The position numbers and the translations under genes are program-made. Positions 25,101 through 36,548 of a stretch of 64,000 nucleotides of DNA are shown in pieces. The first letter of the stretch is position 1. The number at the start of each line of letters is the position of its first letter. Under the pieces are notes generated by a model. It worked only from the letters and a program-made list of their open reading frames with translations, had not been told where the DNA came from and made no database searches. Origin of the DNA: Colletes latitarsis (lineage: Eukaryota; Arthropoda; Insecta; Hymenoptera; Colletidae); contig NC_135141.1 in the NCBI RefSeq assembly GCF_051014445.1, positions 30,651,422-30,715,421 on the forward strand. Direction: 5' to 3'.

Positions 25101-26639
25101 CGCCACGAATCAATTTGATCGATTAGATTCCACCCCAAAAAAATTACCGCAGACACCCGGTTACAACCGCCAGCAATTGTTTTCGATCCACGGAAAAGCA
25201 ATTTGTCGCGCGGAATTTCGAACCCCGTTTAAACCGCGAAAAAACATAACGAGGCGACCGATCAACTCGAACAAAAAACGAAACAAAAATCTATTACAAA
25301 ATCGAGGAGAGGTAAAAATCAAAAATGATTACTGTACCGTCTCGATAAATTTACGGTATCCGCGGTATCATCGTTTTTCGATCTCCGGAATTTGTCGATC
25401 CGTTCCGAAAGTGGCTTCTCGTCGTTGCACGCACAACACGCCGATATCGGTTTTATAAACCGCGTTGCAACGGGGGACAGGGGAGGGAGAAAAATTGATA
25501 TTATTTGCCGGGGAAGCCCGTGGCGTTTGATCGAGCATCGTTCGGGTTGCAAATCTCATAAATCTTTCGGTCAAAAGAGATCTGGAGAGGCGCGTCTGAG
25601 AACGTTCTTCCGCTAACGACCGAGCGTGTCAGTTTGATATTTTGGCGTCGTGATATACGATGATCATCGCGAGGAATGCTGTTGGGAAATTCCGACGAGG
25701 AATCGTTAACGATGTTGGAGAGTCGAACGGACCGGAAACTCGACCAGCGATAGATCGATGGCTGTTCAACGCGAGGATGAATGTTTTTCCTTGTGGACGA
25801 CGATGGAGTGGAATTCAATTTTTCGGATCGGATAATCCACAATGTTCGGAGTAGAAAAGGATTTGAATCGATGAGGATAAAATTTATGTAGCATTTTAAT
25901 ATTTATAAAATTCCTCTTTCGAAAAATAGTATGGTACGATACTTGGATGAATAAAATAATTTAAACGACGGAGGACAAAGTTCCTTTTTCTGCGTTGTAT
26001 TATTAGATTTGTATACTCGTGCGAGCACAATGCCACGGGAAATGTGTCTTTTCAACGGGAGTGTACAGAGAGTATTTCAATGCAAAATCGAAACGACACT
26101 AAGAAAGTAATGGATCGATTTAATTTTCACGGTTTATTGTTTAGCGGAAATTGCGCGAAAAGCAAGCGGAACTGATTTGTATTCTTAATAGGCTGCAAAC
26201 GTGCGCCTTTTGTCGACCGGTCTCGAGTAAATCGATAACGTCCGCACAATGGATCCCTTGAAAAAGAAATTAATTAAAAATTCCTGCATCGAATCGAATA
26301 GTTCAATGCGTTCGATACAGTGTGTAACTTCATATGTATATAGATCGAATCGTGTAAACAATTACAGTGTTCTCTGGGAACCAATTTTCTAAATGATTTC
26401 TGATTGCAAATGTCACACGAAGAAATAAAATAAACCATCTTTAAATCGTCGAAGGGTATATTCGAATAAAGAAAAGTTGGACGAGCAGTTCACGGCTAGG
26501 TCCGTGGGTCGACATTCCGTAGACAGGCGTCGCGAGGCGCGCCGCGACGCCGTTCGCGTGCGAGATGCTCAGCGGAGATAAATGAAATTCATAAGACGGC
26601 GGGGTGGTATCCTCCAGACGGGACTCTCCCCTTCCACAG
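19180..26639. other. 7.4 kb with no gene recognised
   Basis: The longest frames are plus 20956-21489, which is Arg/Ser/Pro-rich, and plus 23544-23987 (147 codons), which is more evenly composed but matches no family I know. A CTCTACAGGGTGAACCATTT word near 23710 resembles DNA-transposon ends, but no matching second end was found. Confidence 0.4.
21991..22019. other. Short perfect hairpin
   Basis: TCTCGACGCT at 21991-22000 and AGCGTCGAGA at 22010-22019 form a perfect 10-bp stem around a 9-nt loop. No U-run or other terminator context follows and no gene is adjacent, so no function is assigned. Confidence 0.5.
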
Positions 26640-26812
26640 AGGAAGTGAAGGAGGAGGTTGGGGGGCAATAGTTTTGCTGGAGGTCGGAGGCAGGGGGGCC
26701 AAGGGTTGAGAGCAACCGTGAAGGGTCGGGGCGGGGTCACGGGGGCTCGGCCTGTGCAACAAGTGATGTTATTAGGTTGGCGGTGGAGGGTGAAAACGGG
26801 GGGCCTCGCGAA
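26640..26812 (+). other. Strongly G-skewed block with G-quadruplex potential
   Basis: Across about 170 bp, G greatly outnumbers C on the plus strand, with repeated G-runs of three to six (for example GGAGGAGGTTGGGGGG and GGGGCGGGGTCACGGGGG). The frame open on the opposite strand (26441-26875) is proline-rich only because of this skew and is not considered a gene. The skew could mark an R-loop or quadruplex-forming site near a transcription unit, but no such unit is visible. Confidence 0.5.
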
Positions 26813-29800
26813 CGGCGAATCATAATGCATAACTCTTGGCCGTCCTTGTCTTACCCCTCCGGCGCGGCTATTCAACTTCCAGCGGGTTACTCGACGCCCG
26901 ACCGAGATTTCGCCGGGAAACGGAAGCTGTAGATCGATTCTTAAGCCGTTACTCGCGCCGTATTATGCGACCGCGACTCGTCCCGCCAGGAATTTCCGCC
27001 TCGAAGAAGTCCAAGTCGCGTGCCGCGTACGCTGTTCCACGATAAGTTGCCCAAAGTTCTCCAACGACAACTATAGGACTCTCCATTCTCGTGGCCACCC
27101 TATTTATTACTCGATTTATCGTTCAACGGAACGCACAATTATTTGACTCGGTAGAGAAATTCGAACTGGGTTCTGTCGTTGATCGATAGCGGATAGCGCA
27201 AAAAATTACTCACATTGAATGTCAATAGAAAGATAATAATCTTCGATTAGTAGATTCTCACACAACTCTTTATTCTCTCTCTCTAAGACTTCACAATATT
27301 TACAATGAATCGTAGAAAATGAAAATCTGTGTCGGTGTCGGAGATGGGAGAGCATAGTTCGTGGTCCCCTCGAGGAACATTTGCACCGAGGTAGGGTTCT
27401 CATTAAGGCGGATTCGTTCGCCCTCGTCCCCCGGAGTGTCCTCTCTCAGCCAGTATGATAATCGGCTGAATCGAAGATGAACCACCGAGGAAAATAAATT
27501 CTTCGTCCGACCGCGGGAAAGACAAAGACGCTTTATTATGCGCGAGGAACCGCTGGAAATTGAGAACGGAGGGAGCTCCGGAGATTGTCGACGCTGCCAG
27601 GTGTTCTTTGGCCGGGATAGGTGGCGAGCTTATATCCGCAGACTGTAATTTATTACGCCTGACGACCGTTGTTTTATCTCTCGCGGCTTTACGGGGGACG
27701 CGCGACGATTTCCTCGTCGATTTGTAATAATACGACGCCATTTTCCGACGTCGTGCTACGTCTTGCGATCCCCGGGACGTTGGACAAAATGATACCTTAT
27801 ATTTCAAAATAAATCTCCACTCGACCCGAATGGAGTGTCCCAAATAATTACGAACGCGACGTTTTTAGACATTTTGTAAGTTTTTTAAAGGGAGAAAAAT
27901 TGCCTTTATTAGGAACCTTTCAATGAATATATTATCATTATTATTATTCATTTATTAACAGGAATAAACCCTTCAGTAGAAAAGATGTAATATGTAAGGA
28001 ACTACAAATGTGGATTTTAGTCAAACGTTGTCGCTTACAAAATTTTAACAAAATAAATAAATTTACAATACGTCGTTACGCCCTCGAGAGCAATAATGAT
28101 CGACAAATATTGTGTTTCCGCGATCCCAGGTGTCTTCAGCGTTATTTTTCACGGCGTTCGAATATAATTATTCGTTTTCCTCCGTTTCTTTAATCCCCGC
28201 GAATGTTTACAGGGGAGTTTCGCGGATCGATCGACGAGGGTTCGCGGTATACTAATTGAATACCCCCGGCCTTATCAGATGCCACGAGTGCCCTCGTCGG
28301 GTAGATCAAGCTTTTTTCGTCGTCGCCTCTTTCCAATTTAGCGACCACCGCCTCCGTATATAGCGACAGGCGACAGGGCTCGAGAGCGGGAACGGAGTGT
28401 CGCTTCGACCACTTTAACGAGGCCCTCCAGTCTCCTCTTTTCCAGGTCTCCTCTCTTTATCCGTTTCGTCCTAACCTACTGTTATTTAATTCCACTCTCC
28501 ACGGCACATTCCACGGTGTTAAAAACCGACCGTGTAAATTCGATTTCGCGGTTCATAAACGTATTCTCCCCGCGACTACGACCACTCCATTTCCGTACAT
28601 TTTTCGTCGTTTTTCAATACTACCCGTTCCGCGATCGATCGTTCCATTTTAACTTGGAATTTTATACGTAATCAACTAATAAAAATACCACGAAACGAGA
28701 AACTTTCTGTTCCATCAAAGAAATCGTCTGGAAAATACGGATTAGGCGACCCTTCTTCAATTTTAAAAATACCGGGGACTCATGGTTTCGAACCAAGTCT
28801 TAACATGTGTTTCACATTTCATTGAACCTTTATTACATGCAATACGATACTTTTGTTAGAACTTGTAACGAGTCAGACTCGTCATTGTAGAGTATTTATT
28901 CACAATAATAACGAAACCATTTTTCTCCTCGTAACGTCGAGAGGAAAATTTTCTTCTCGTTTCGTTTCCATCCGGAAACCGAGGTTCCCTCTGATCCCCG
29001 TTCGACTTTACTTATCTCCGAATGTTTTCACGTACCTCAACTCCGACGCCTTCGAAGTCGACGGCCCTTCCTTTTCCCCGACTGGCAGAAGGGTGGAAAT
29101 TTCTCTGGCTGTTCGGGTACCGGGGAAAAAGCGACCGCGGACTGACAGCTGTAATCGTTTCCCCTGATAAAGAGGGCGCGGAATTTAGATAAGGTTTGCC
29201 GGTAGTTTGCGTTACGCTTAAAAATGATCCCCGTTTGTATCCTTTGCCGCGCGCGTGATAAACCATCCCTCAGCCGCGACGTAAATTGCGTCCCCTTAAT
29301 TTCGACCAGACGCGACAGGAGACACGTCGCGCGAAAGGGAAGTTTAATCAATCAGAAACGACGCCGACGCTCGACGTATCTCTCCTTGAACCCTCGAAAT
29401 TCCACCGGAATCGTTGAACTTCTTCTATTTCAAATAAAAGTTAACGAAACATTGGAAACGACCGTGAATATCCCCAAATGTAAAAACGAGGTACGTGTGT
29501 ACACGATTTTAAAAAATGCAAATATAATAAAGGAACGAAAGTTGTAATTCCAATTGTATAATTTTTCGACCGTATATTTGAATCGACGAAATTCAAGAGA
29601 CTTTAAGTACGGAGTCTGAAACGTCGAGTCCCGGGGTCGTATTGGTTTTAATTGGCCCACTTCGGGCATCGATGTCACCGAGGGCGTCGCGTCGGGCTCG
29701 TCGCTTACTCTTCCGTCGACTTTCAAGCTGAGCGATGATTACGTAAGCGTTGTAACGAAGTACCGAGGCTCGGTTCGCTCTCCGCGTATAACGACGTCTT

Positions 29801-32396
29801 AAGTTGCGTTATTGGATTCCATAATAGCCCGCCACCAGCGTTACAGGTTGTTTACGCGGCGTTACGTGACGCAGACTCCCGCCGGGAGCTTATTGTGTTT
29901 GCATTCGGGCAAGTTTGCATACCCGTGATCTGTAGTCGGTCCTGTTTGCTTGTTTCTTTGAAGTTAATTACTTTAGACGACGCATATTGGGACTTAGAAA
30001 TAACCATATAAATTCTTCATATTTTATTGGGACCTAAAACTCCCTTTCTTTTTCTCAAATTTTTAATGAAAGGCAAATTAGAGTGGAAGGATAAACTCTA
30101 AATATTGTTTAATAATTTTCCTAATATAGATAATCTAATACGTTTGGATCCAAATATATTAAATTCATCTTTAAAAATTCGAAGGATTGCAAGGGGTTGG
30201 AACGCACTTGCGTCGTTCGAAGGTATTGAAACGCGAAGAGGAAAGGGCCCGTAGGTTGACGAGACGCAGCTCGTGACCGGTTTTGATCCATTATTCACGC
30301 GCAGCGAGCCGCGAGACCCCTTTTCATTATTTCGTTCGCACCGCGTGGCCCCGGAATCGACGTTAAAATTTCTTTCGTATTCAACAGGTGAGCTCAGACG
30401 GTCGGATAAGCGATTTAGACATATCCTACGGCGGACAAAAGGCGGGGCCAGACTTCCCGCGATCGATTGAATAACCGTGGCCCGGAGAGGGCGGAGAGAA
30501 CTTGTTAAAGTGCCAACGAACTCAATATCGTAATTTTCTGGCAAAGTAGATTTTCCGCCGATTAAACCGGCCCGACCCCCGAATTCGCCGCAAATCCTTT
30601 CGATATTCGCTGCAATAATGGTTTCCATTACCGCGGGACGGGCCAGATCCTTGAAACGAGCGCCGTGGAAACGTATCGCGACGTGTAATTTCACGTTCGA
30701 AAGAACGTCAGAGGTTCCTTGTAAGTCGCTATGCTCCCGCGATCGACGATCATCGAGCCGTTTAATGGCGTTACGAGCGTCAGCCTAATCTATCACGTCG
30801 CCAGGACCGTTTTTATATGAGTAATCGCGATGCAGCCGAGAGAAGTTGATTCTTAATCGTAGTGCATCTTTGGATAGTTGGAAACTTGATCCAAACTTTG
30901 TTGTAGCATTCGTTTCTGTGGGAATAATTTCAAAAAGACTACGATGGTCGATTAATCCATGTCACGTAAATGTCGAGTGTCCAAGCTCGTTTCTTGCCCA
31001 GATTTTCCAAATAACAGAAAAGTTTCGTTTCACCCCCGCAACAAGAATCGAATTTTCCGAGACTCGATGTTTTATCCTTTGCGTTTGCCTATCGTCGAAA
31101 GGGAAGAGTAACGAACGTATAGCCATTCGTCAGTTATGTTTGTGCATCGCGTAGGCGAGGGGGTGGAGACGCGAAGCCCCCCAGCAGCCTCTTGAGTCGC
31201 TATCCGCAAAAAACCGACGGAATGATGATATGATTCCCGACGCACGACGAACGGGTCGTCGTGACTTCTTTCACAGCGACTTCCGCAAAAAGCTTTGAGA
31301 GCAGTCGAGTCGACCATGATGCGAGTAAAAGCATCAAACGGTTCGCGGCAAAGTGACAGCGTCGGGGGCAAGGCTGGAAAACCTTTTCCCGCCGCGTGAT
31401 CGAACGAAATCTGTTCACCGCGGTCTATGGTTACTCACCGTGTCGCGCGTTTTCCGTTTTTCAGCGAATAATGCGTTCATGCGATGCGGAATGCTTGATG
31501 CCTGGTGCGTAATGTTCTCGTCGAGACCTTTGACAATTCTACTTTCCACCCCCATCATCGATGCAACTGTTGCCCCGTGATGAAACGCATTTTCGAAACG
31601 CTGGAAAAATTCTGATAGACGCTTGCCATGGCTACGTGGTTACTAAAAAGAAATTATCATCACTGTACTTTGAATTTTCGCCATTGCTTCGCTGATGTGC
31701 CTTGTAATTATTAGAAATTTTTTTAATTAAAGACTAGTGAGATATTTCGACGCCCCATTAAAAATAAGACAAATATGTCTCCTTCTTTTTTAATTTTAAA
31801 TTAAGTTTTAAAAGAATATTGTGGCGTTTCTGAGAAGAACCTCGAAGTCGAAGGTAGATTTGTCACTCGAGGACAGAAAATTGATGGGTTCGAGCCGTGA
31901 GTCCCGGTTTTGTGTCGTTTCGGTAAGTTTTCAGGCAGTGGGCTTTCTTCGGATGGAAAGTTGGACTTTTTACTTCGAACCCGATACATTATAATCGCGT
32001 TTCCCGATCGTAAAACAATTTCCCTAAGAGAGGAAAAATTCGCGCGCGCCTGGTCAGCCCCATAAATCATCGTTTCGAGGCTGACTTCTTGTTCCGAGCC
32101 AGGACGCGACAGGACCTTAACAGTAAATCCTCGTACAAGCGCCATAAAGCGGGAAAAAATACGATCAGCCTGGGAGAACGCGGTATTTGTCATCGAGCGC
32201 GGTAAGTCGGTCTCGGAGAATAAGTATGAAAGGTTTCCGTGGCTGTCGGAACTTTCTTCGCTTTTTAGCGCGAACCGCGTTACGATCGTGAGTAAAATCA
32301 CGTGCTATCGTTTCATTAAACGCGAGACTTTACGCGAAAGAAAAGTCACGGCGTTGTACAAAAGACAAATGGAGGGCAACGTTTCAACGGTATTAA
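26813..32396. other. 5.6 kb with no gene recognised
   Basis: Minus 30098-30694 (198 codons) is the longest frame of the window and is evenly composed, with minus 31801-32301 (166 codons) nearby. Neither shows a recognised domain, a signal peptide or credible partner exons. In this much sequence one frame of that size is within chance expectation. Confidence 0.4.
28804..28850 (+). repeat. Dispersed repeat, copy 1 (31-bp exact core)
   Basis: The core at 28812-28842, beginning TCACATTTCATTGAACCTTT, is identical to 52404-52434 in the same orientation, and about 8 bases on each side are also similar. Confidence 0.8.
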
Positions 32397-32950
32397 AAAT
32401 AAATCCGTTTCTTATTCGATTACGAGAGCGAAATTTAATAATTTTCTTCGACCAGATTTGACGATTCGAGTGAATCATTAAATCGTTTTGTTGTGCAAGC
32501 GTTCGTCTATCTGTGGTTTAATTAAAGTGGTACTTCCTGGAAGAGCAGCAATAGATTATCGGAGGTGACAAATTAAATGGAGAAACATACCAGCAGCATT
32601 AGAAATAAATGCGTTATTGGACTTTGGAGTAAAACAGGCAGCAGAATTTAATAATTTGTTTGTATTAGATTTGACTGTTGAAGCGAATTATTAAATCGTT
32701 CTTCCTGTATTTGTCATTTAATTAAACTGAAGTTGTGTACAACTGAATATAAAAATACTTCTTATTATTCTCAACAGCGATATGGGCAGACTTTAATAAT
32801 TTGCTTTAATTAAATTTTACCTTCTACGCAACAGATTTATTAAATCTTTCTATCTGTTTTGTTCTGTTTATGTCTGTCATTTAATTAAGCTGGAACTTTC
32901 CAGAAGAGAACTAACACGATATCAGAATAGTAATATTGTAGAATTCTAGT
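32397..32950 (+). repeat. Three diverged tandem units of about 150-205 bp
   Basis: Units start near 32397, 32602 and 32749. Each begins with an AT-rich AATAAAT-like word, then contains TTTAATAATTT, then a TTAAATC word, then CTGT followed within a few bases by TTTAATTAAA or a variant, then an AACTTCC/AACTTTCC-like word with AGAAGAG in units 1 and 3. Unit 2 has lost its last part. The array is AT-rich compared with its surroundings and contains no open frame of note. Confidence 0.7.
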
Positions 32951-34041
32951 CTGAAAGAAAGTAATTTAAATTCTATAAGAAAATGGCACAGATTATCAGG
33001 TTTTAATTTTGTATGCTGTTTCCTCGATCCCCGTGGAACGATGGTCCGGTTATGGTCGCGTCGAGGAACAGTTTCAAGGGCTCGAAAGGCCCGTAAATAA
33101 GTGGTGAGACGCGAAGGGCCACCAAAAACACATTTCGTTGGCCGTGGGAGGAAAGGTCGAATGGTACGGCGGTTGTGCTGGAGACCGGATGCGCGACGAC
33201 GGTCATTCTTCACGGCGCGGACGTCCGTTTCCGGTCCGCGATCGTCGCGAAATACAAACAAAAATGGCAAAGGAAATATGTGCGGGACGAGGAGGAACAG
33301 GAGCCCCGAAACAAAGGGGTGGAAAGGTTTTCTGGAACCTCAAACTTCAACGTCAAGTGGAAAAACTTTCGTTGGACTTCTTGAAACTCGCGAGGTTTGA
33401 TCAAAAAATTAATGCAGTTTTTAAATTTTTGGAGATGGAAACTTCCGGGTGGGAAATGGTGTCCTCGCGACGTTGGAACATCTATTCTTGACGTTCAGTT
33501 TAATTCGTAGCCATATTAGATGCGTGGTTTAAATTTGTCAGTCGAATAAACTGTGTTCGCCAAATGAAAGAAAGTAAAAGGTACGGTTAAACGAGAGAGG
33601 AAATTATCGCAGTTCGAATTCAATAGGGGAAGATCGAAGATCGGATTTTTATTCCCCGGTTTCGTTTCCCTTTTCCTCGTTTTATTATATTAATATATAC
33701 TTTCTCACGTTTTCGGGCAGCGTGAGAGATTAAGATAAATGTATCCGTGCGTCGTCGAAGAACGGTTTGAAAAATAGCGCGTCACTCTTCAGAAATAAAT
33801 GAATATCTTGGCCGCGGAACCATCAATCTTATTGCTCATCGACCGGTTTATACGTGTACCTACGCCGAGACTAATACGTTTCAATTCGATCACCGGGACC
33901 GATACGTCGCTTCCGGTTTTATTCTGCGTATCCACTTTGGAGTAAACTTTTGCGACGATCGATAAACGTAGACTACTTTTAAACGCATTTACGTATATGT
34001 TTATTCGATGAAAAAGTTCGTTGCATCGTGCGTAGATTACA
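32951..34041. other. No gene recognised
   Basis: Frames open on both strands at 32911-33491 overlap each other and have biased composition. Nothing else was seen. Confidence 0.45.
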
Positions 34042-34043
34042 TA

Positions 34044-34193
34044 CAGGGTGTTCGACCACCCCTGGGAAAAAATCAAGAATACCAATTTGTTGATAGAAGC
34101 CACCATCAACAAATTGGTATTCTTGATTTTCGTCTTATTTTGACCCCTAGAATCGCCCATTAAAATTTTTCCCAGAGGTGGTCGAACACCCTG
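34044..34193. mobile_element. 150-bp palindromic derivative of the TA-flanked element
   Basis: It is flanked by TA at 34042-34043 and 34194-34195 and has the same termini as the 525-bp element (CAGGGTGTTCG and its complement). The whole internal region is gone, and about 38 bp of the left arm (including the AAAATAAGACGA part) is missing. What remains folds back on a perfect 24-bp stem (34071-34094 with 34105-34128) around a 10-nt loop. The perfect stem suggests a younger copy than the one at 1937-2461 or recent arm-to-arm conversion. Confidence 0.88.
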
Positions 34194-34195
34194 TA

Positions 34196-36458
34196 TACAT
34201 ATATGTAAATTTTGCATTTAATTTTGCGTGTACATAAAATTATAATCGAACTCGTTTTCCCAAGAAACGATTGCAAGACTCCCGGTTAATCGTTGTTCGT
34301 TATAAATTCGTTCGGTGCTCAAACTGAATTTTATAATGAATATTCAAGGTTCTCCCCTAGAGATCTCTTTCATAACCGATAGAAAATTCAAAAATTCCCC
34401 GAGGCTCGATCAAACGTATGGAATTATACTTTGATATTTTCCACAAAGAAGCGATTGTAATACGCAATCGATTGTCGCGAATCATCCAGAGGATTCGTTT
34501 AAATATTCACGCATGCATGCCACTTCTGTCCAGACAAGTTGAACTCTTTTAGTAATTCACGAAGTACTTCGTCGATTCGTACCGCGGACGAGCAAGGATT
34601 CGATTCTTTATGCTGGCTCGTGTATGCAAACCCAACAAATGCAAATTGAATAATTGCAGTCTTAACGATACCCCTTCTTTCACTAACCAAGAATTTATGT
34701 ATGAATTTCTTATTTTCGTTACTTATTCTCTGCTATTTCTCAAGATTTTATTCCACCTCTTTTTGATCTTATTTAAATTTCTCCGCTGCGATTGGACAAA
34801 TTTTCTCTCGTTCATTAGTTAGGAGGTATAAATTCATCCCCTGCTTCCATTCTCATTTTTGTATTTCCTTTTCCAGCAATTTATTTTGTACGGAGTGCCT
34901 CGAAAAGTGTGGTAATAGCACCAGAGGATGATACTTCGTGAACACGATAAATGGAGGACGTAGTGAAAATTTTAGTATGCTGGAGTTCGTTTTCGAGGAA
35001 ATTAATTTTCAAATTTTTCCAAATACGCGTACCATAGGGTTCGATAAGTTTCTGTCCGACCAATCCTCGCTATTTCTACTTACGTTTTCGAATACTGGTA
35101 GAACTACTATCTCCTTTAAATTGATTCTAAATATTTTCTGCTGATCCCTTAAAATAGAAATAAATCTCAAGCAATTTGAATAACTTCGTATCTGAACAAC
35201 GCACGAAATGATAATCTTTTACTCTCTGTCAGAGAGGCGTAAAATTTTATTCGAAGCATCACTCCAACAAGTAAAGGGATATTTTTTGTTCGATCCATTA
35301 TTTAAAGTTTGTATCCAAAGCAGAGTTTCACCCGTATCTGTTTCACGCCCAATCGATTAATGCGTTATAAAACACAGTCTTGCCGCTGGTTGGTCAGCGG
35401 TTTTTGATCGTAAACATTTAATAGGGGCGCTCGACCAAAATTTTACGAAAGGAGGGGGAGGGAGGGGATGCTCTATTGCCCTAACAGTCGTTACACGGTA
35501 GCCCCGTGCGCGCGGAGTCGCGCTAATTGATTAATGGTCAACAGATGTAGAGGCACCATGCTAATTTGCCCCGATTCTCGGGACCACGTACACGCCGTGG
35601 CTGTTAACACACCCCGTAAAATCTGTTAAACGCGCCGTCGTAATAAGCATTACGGTCCCGAGCTATTCGCTTGAATTTATTGAATTAACGTTGTCGCATG
35701 AGTTATACGAACCGGACTATGGGACACTTATTCGCTTCTAAAACAATGGCTGCTCTTATTGACCGTCAACCATTCGACTTCCGTTGCCATTTTCGCGTTC
35801 GACGCCTGTGCAACAAATTTACTGTTTCCACGTCGATCGATCGTGAACTTCGATGACTCGATAAATTCCTAGAAATTTATTCCTGGCGTTTATTACAAGT
35901 TTACATAGAAATTGATTTTAGATTGAAATTTTTGGTTGCGTGTCCGACGAGATCACAAAGGAAACGAAACAATAAAAAATATTCGGTCTTGTCGGCGTAA
36001 CATTTACTCCCTTCTGAAACAATTCTTTGATTAACCATTGATTAACAAATTCTGTTCAATGTACGGTTTCCCTATCGAATGCTCGCGTTACCGAGAGAGT
36101 ATTCTATTAAATTACCCAACGATTTCATTTTGAACAAACCCGGTAGAACGATCGAATGAATGGAACGTTGTAAATTATTCAATGTGTACAACAATTATTC
36201 GCGTTTGAAGCAGCGATAGTATAATAGTTCATTGACATTTAATAACACTCAGTGACGTACAATTTCCAGTATTTGACTTGTGTATCGAATAACGTTTATT
36301 AATTCATAATTGAAATTAACGTCATTGCACAATTTTCTCGTTAATTATGTGATTATTATGGACTGTAAAATCGTATTTCTGACCGTGGAAAATTGATTTT
36401 TACTCCTCTGTTCGGATGTTTCGGCTTTTATCTGATACCAGCCCGTTCTTTGTTGCAG
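34196..36458. other. No gene recognised; possible regulatory motifs near 35.5 kb
   Basis: AT-rich sequence to 35.4 kb is followed by a G-run block at 35451-35467 and more evenly composed sequence from 35.5 to 35.8 kb, where the homeodomain-type motif at 35524 lies. The last part adjoins the candidate exon at 36459. Confidence 0.4.
35524..35547. promoter_or_regulatory. Palindromic homeodomain-type site next to an E-box
   Basis: TAATTGATTA at 35524-35533 fits the TAAT-N2-ATTA site bound by paired-class homeodomain dimers, and CAGATG (an E-box) follows at 35542-35547. The combination is common in insect developmental enhancers, but both words are short and their function here is unproven. Confidence 0.25.
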
Positions 36459-36548
36459 GTATGTGCCGAGAATGCGCTGAATTGATTCCGCTTCTACGAA
36501 TTTTGGCTTCGGGAATGAATTCGACCGTGCTGCTGTTCCTTCTGACTG
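36459..36548 (+). CDS. Candidate 90-bp coding exon, possible signal-peptide exon
   Basis: A T-rich tract ending in TTTGTTGCAG (AG at 36457-36458) precedes it, and a strong 5' splice site, CTG|GTGAGT, follows it (GT at 36549-36550). The single open frame across it starts at an ATG at 36461 with a second ATG at 36515. It encodes about 30 residues that become strongly hydrophobic toward the end, with a core of V-L-L-F-L-L-T-G. The exon would end in phase 1, the usual phase for introns just after signal peptides in secreted and immunoglobulin-family proteins. The same CAG|GTATGT could instead be a 5' splice site of an exon lying upstream. No neighbouring exon was identified, so the gene is unknown and the call is tentative. 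Confidence 0.25.

Noticed and set aside
26441..26875. 144-codon proline-rich minus-strand frame
   Set aside because: Produced by the G-skew of the opposite strand; not an independent coding signal.
28770..28800. GGTTTCGAACC as a tRNA T-arm
   Set aside because: No acceptor, D or anticodon stem pairs with it at the right spacing.
30098..30694. 198-codon minus-strand frame, the longest in the window
   Set aside because: No recognised domain, no signal peptide and no clear splice context. One frame of this length is within chance expectation for 64 kb read in six frames.
31801..32301. 166-codon minus-strand frame near the longest one
   Set aside because: Evenly composed but unrecognised; no evidence joins it to the neighbouring frame.
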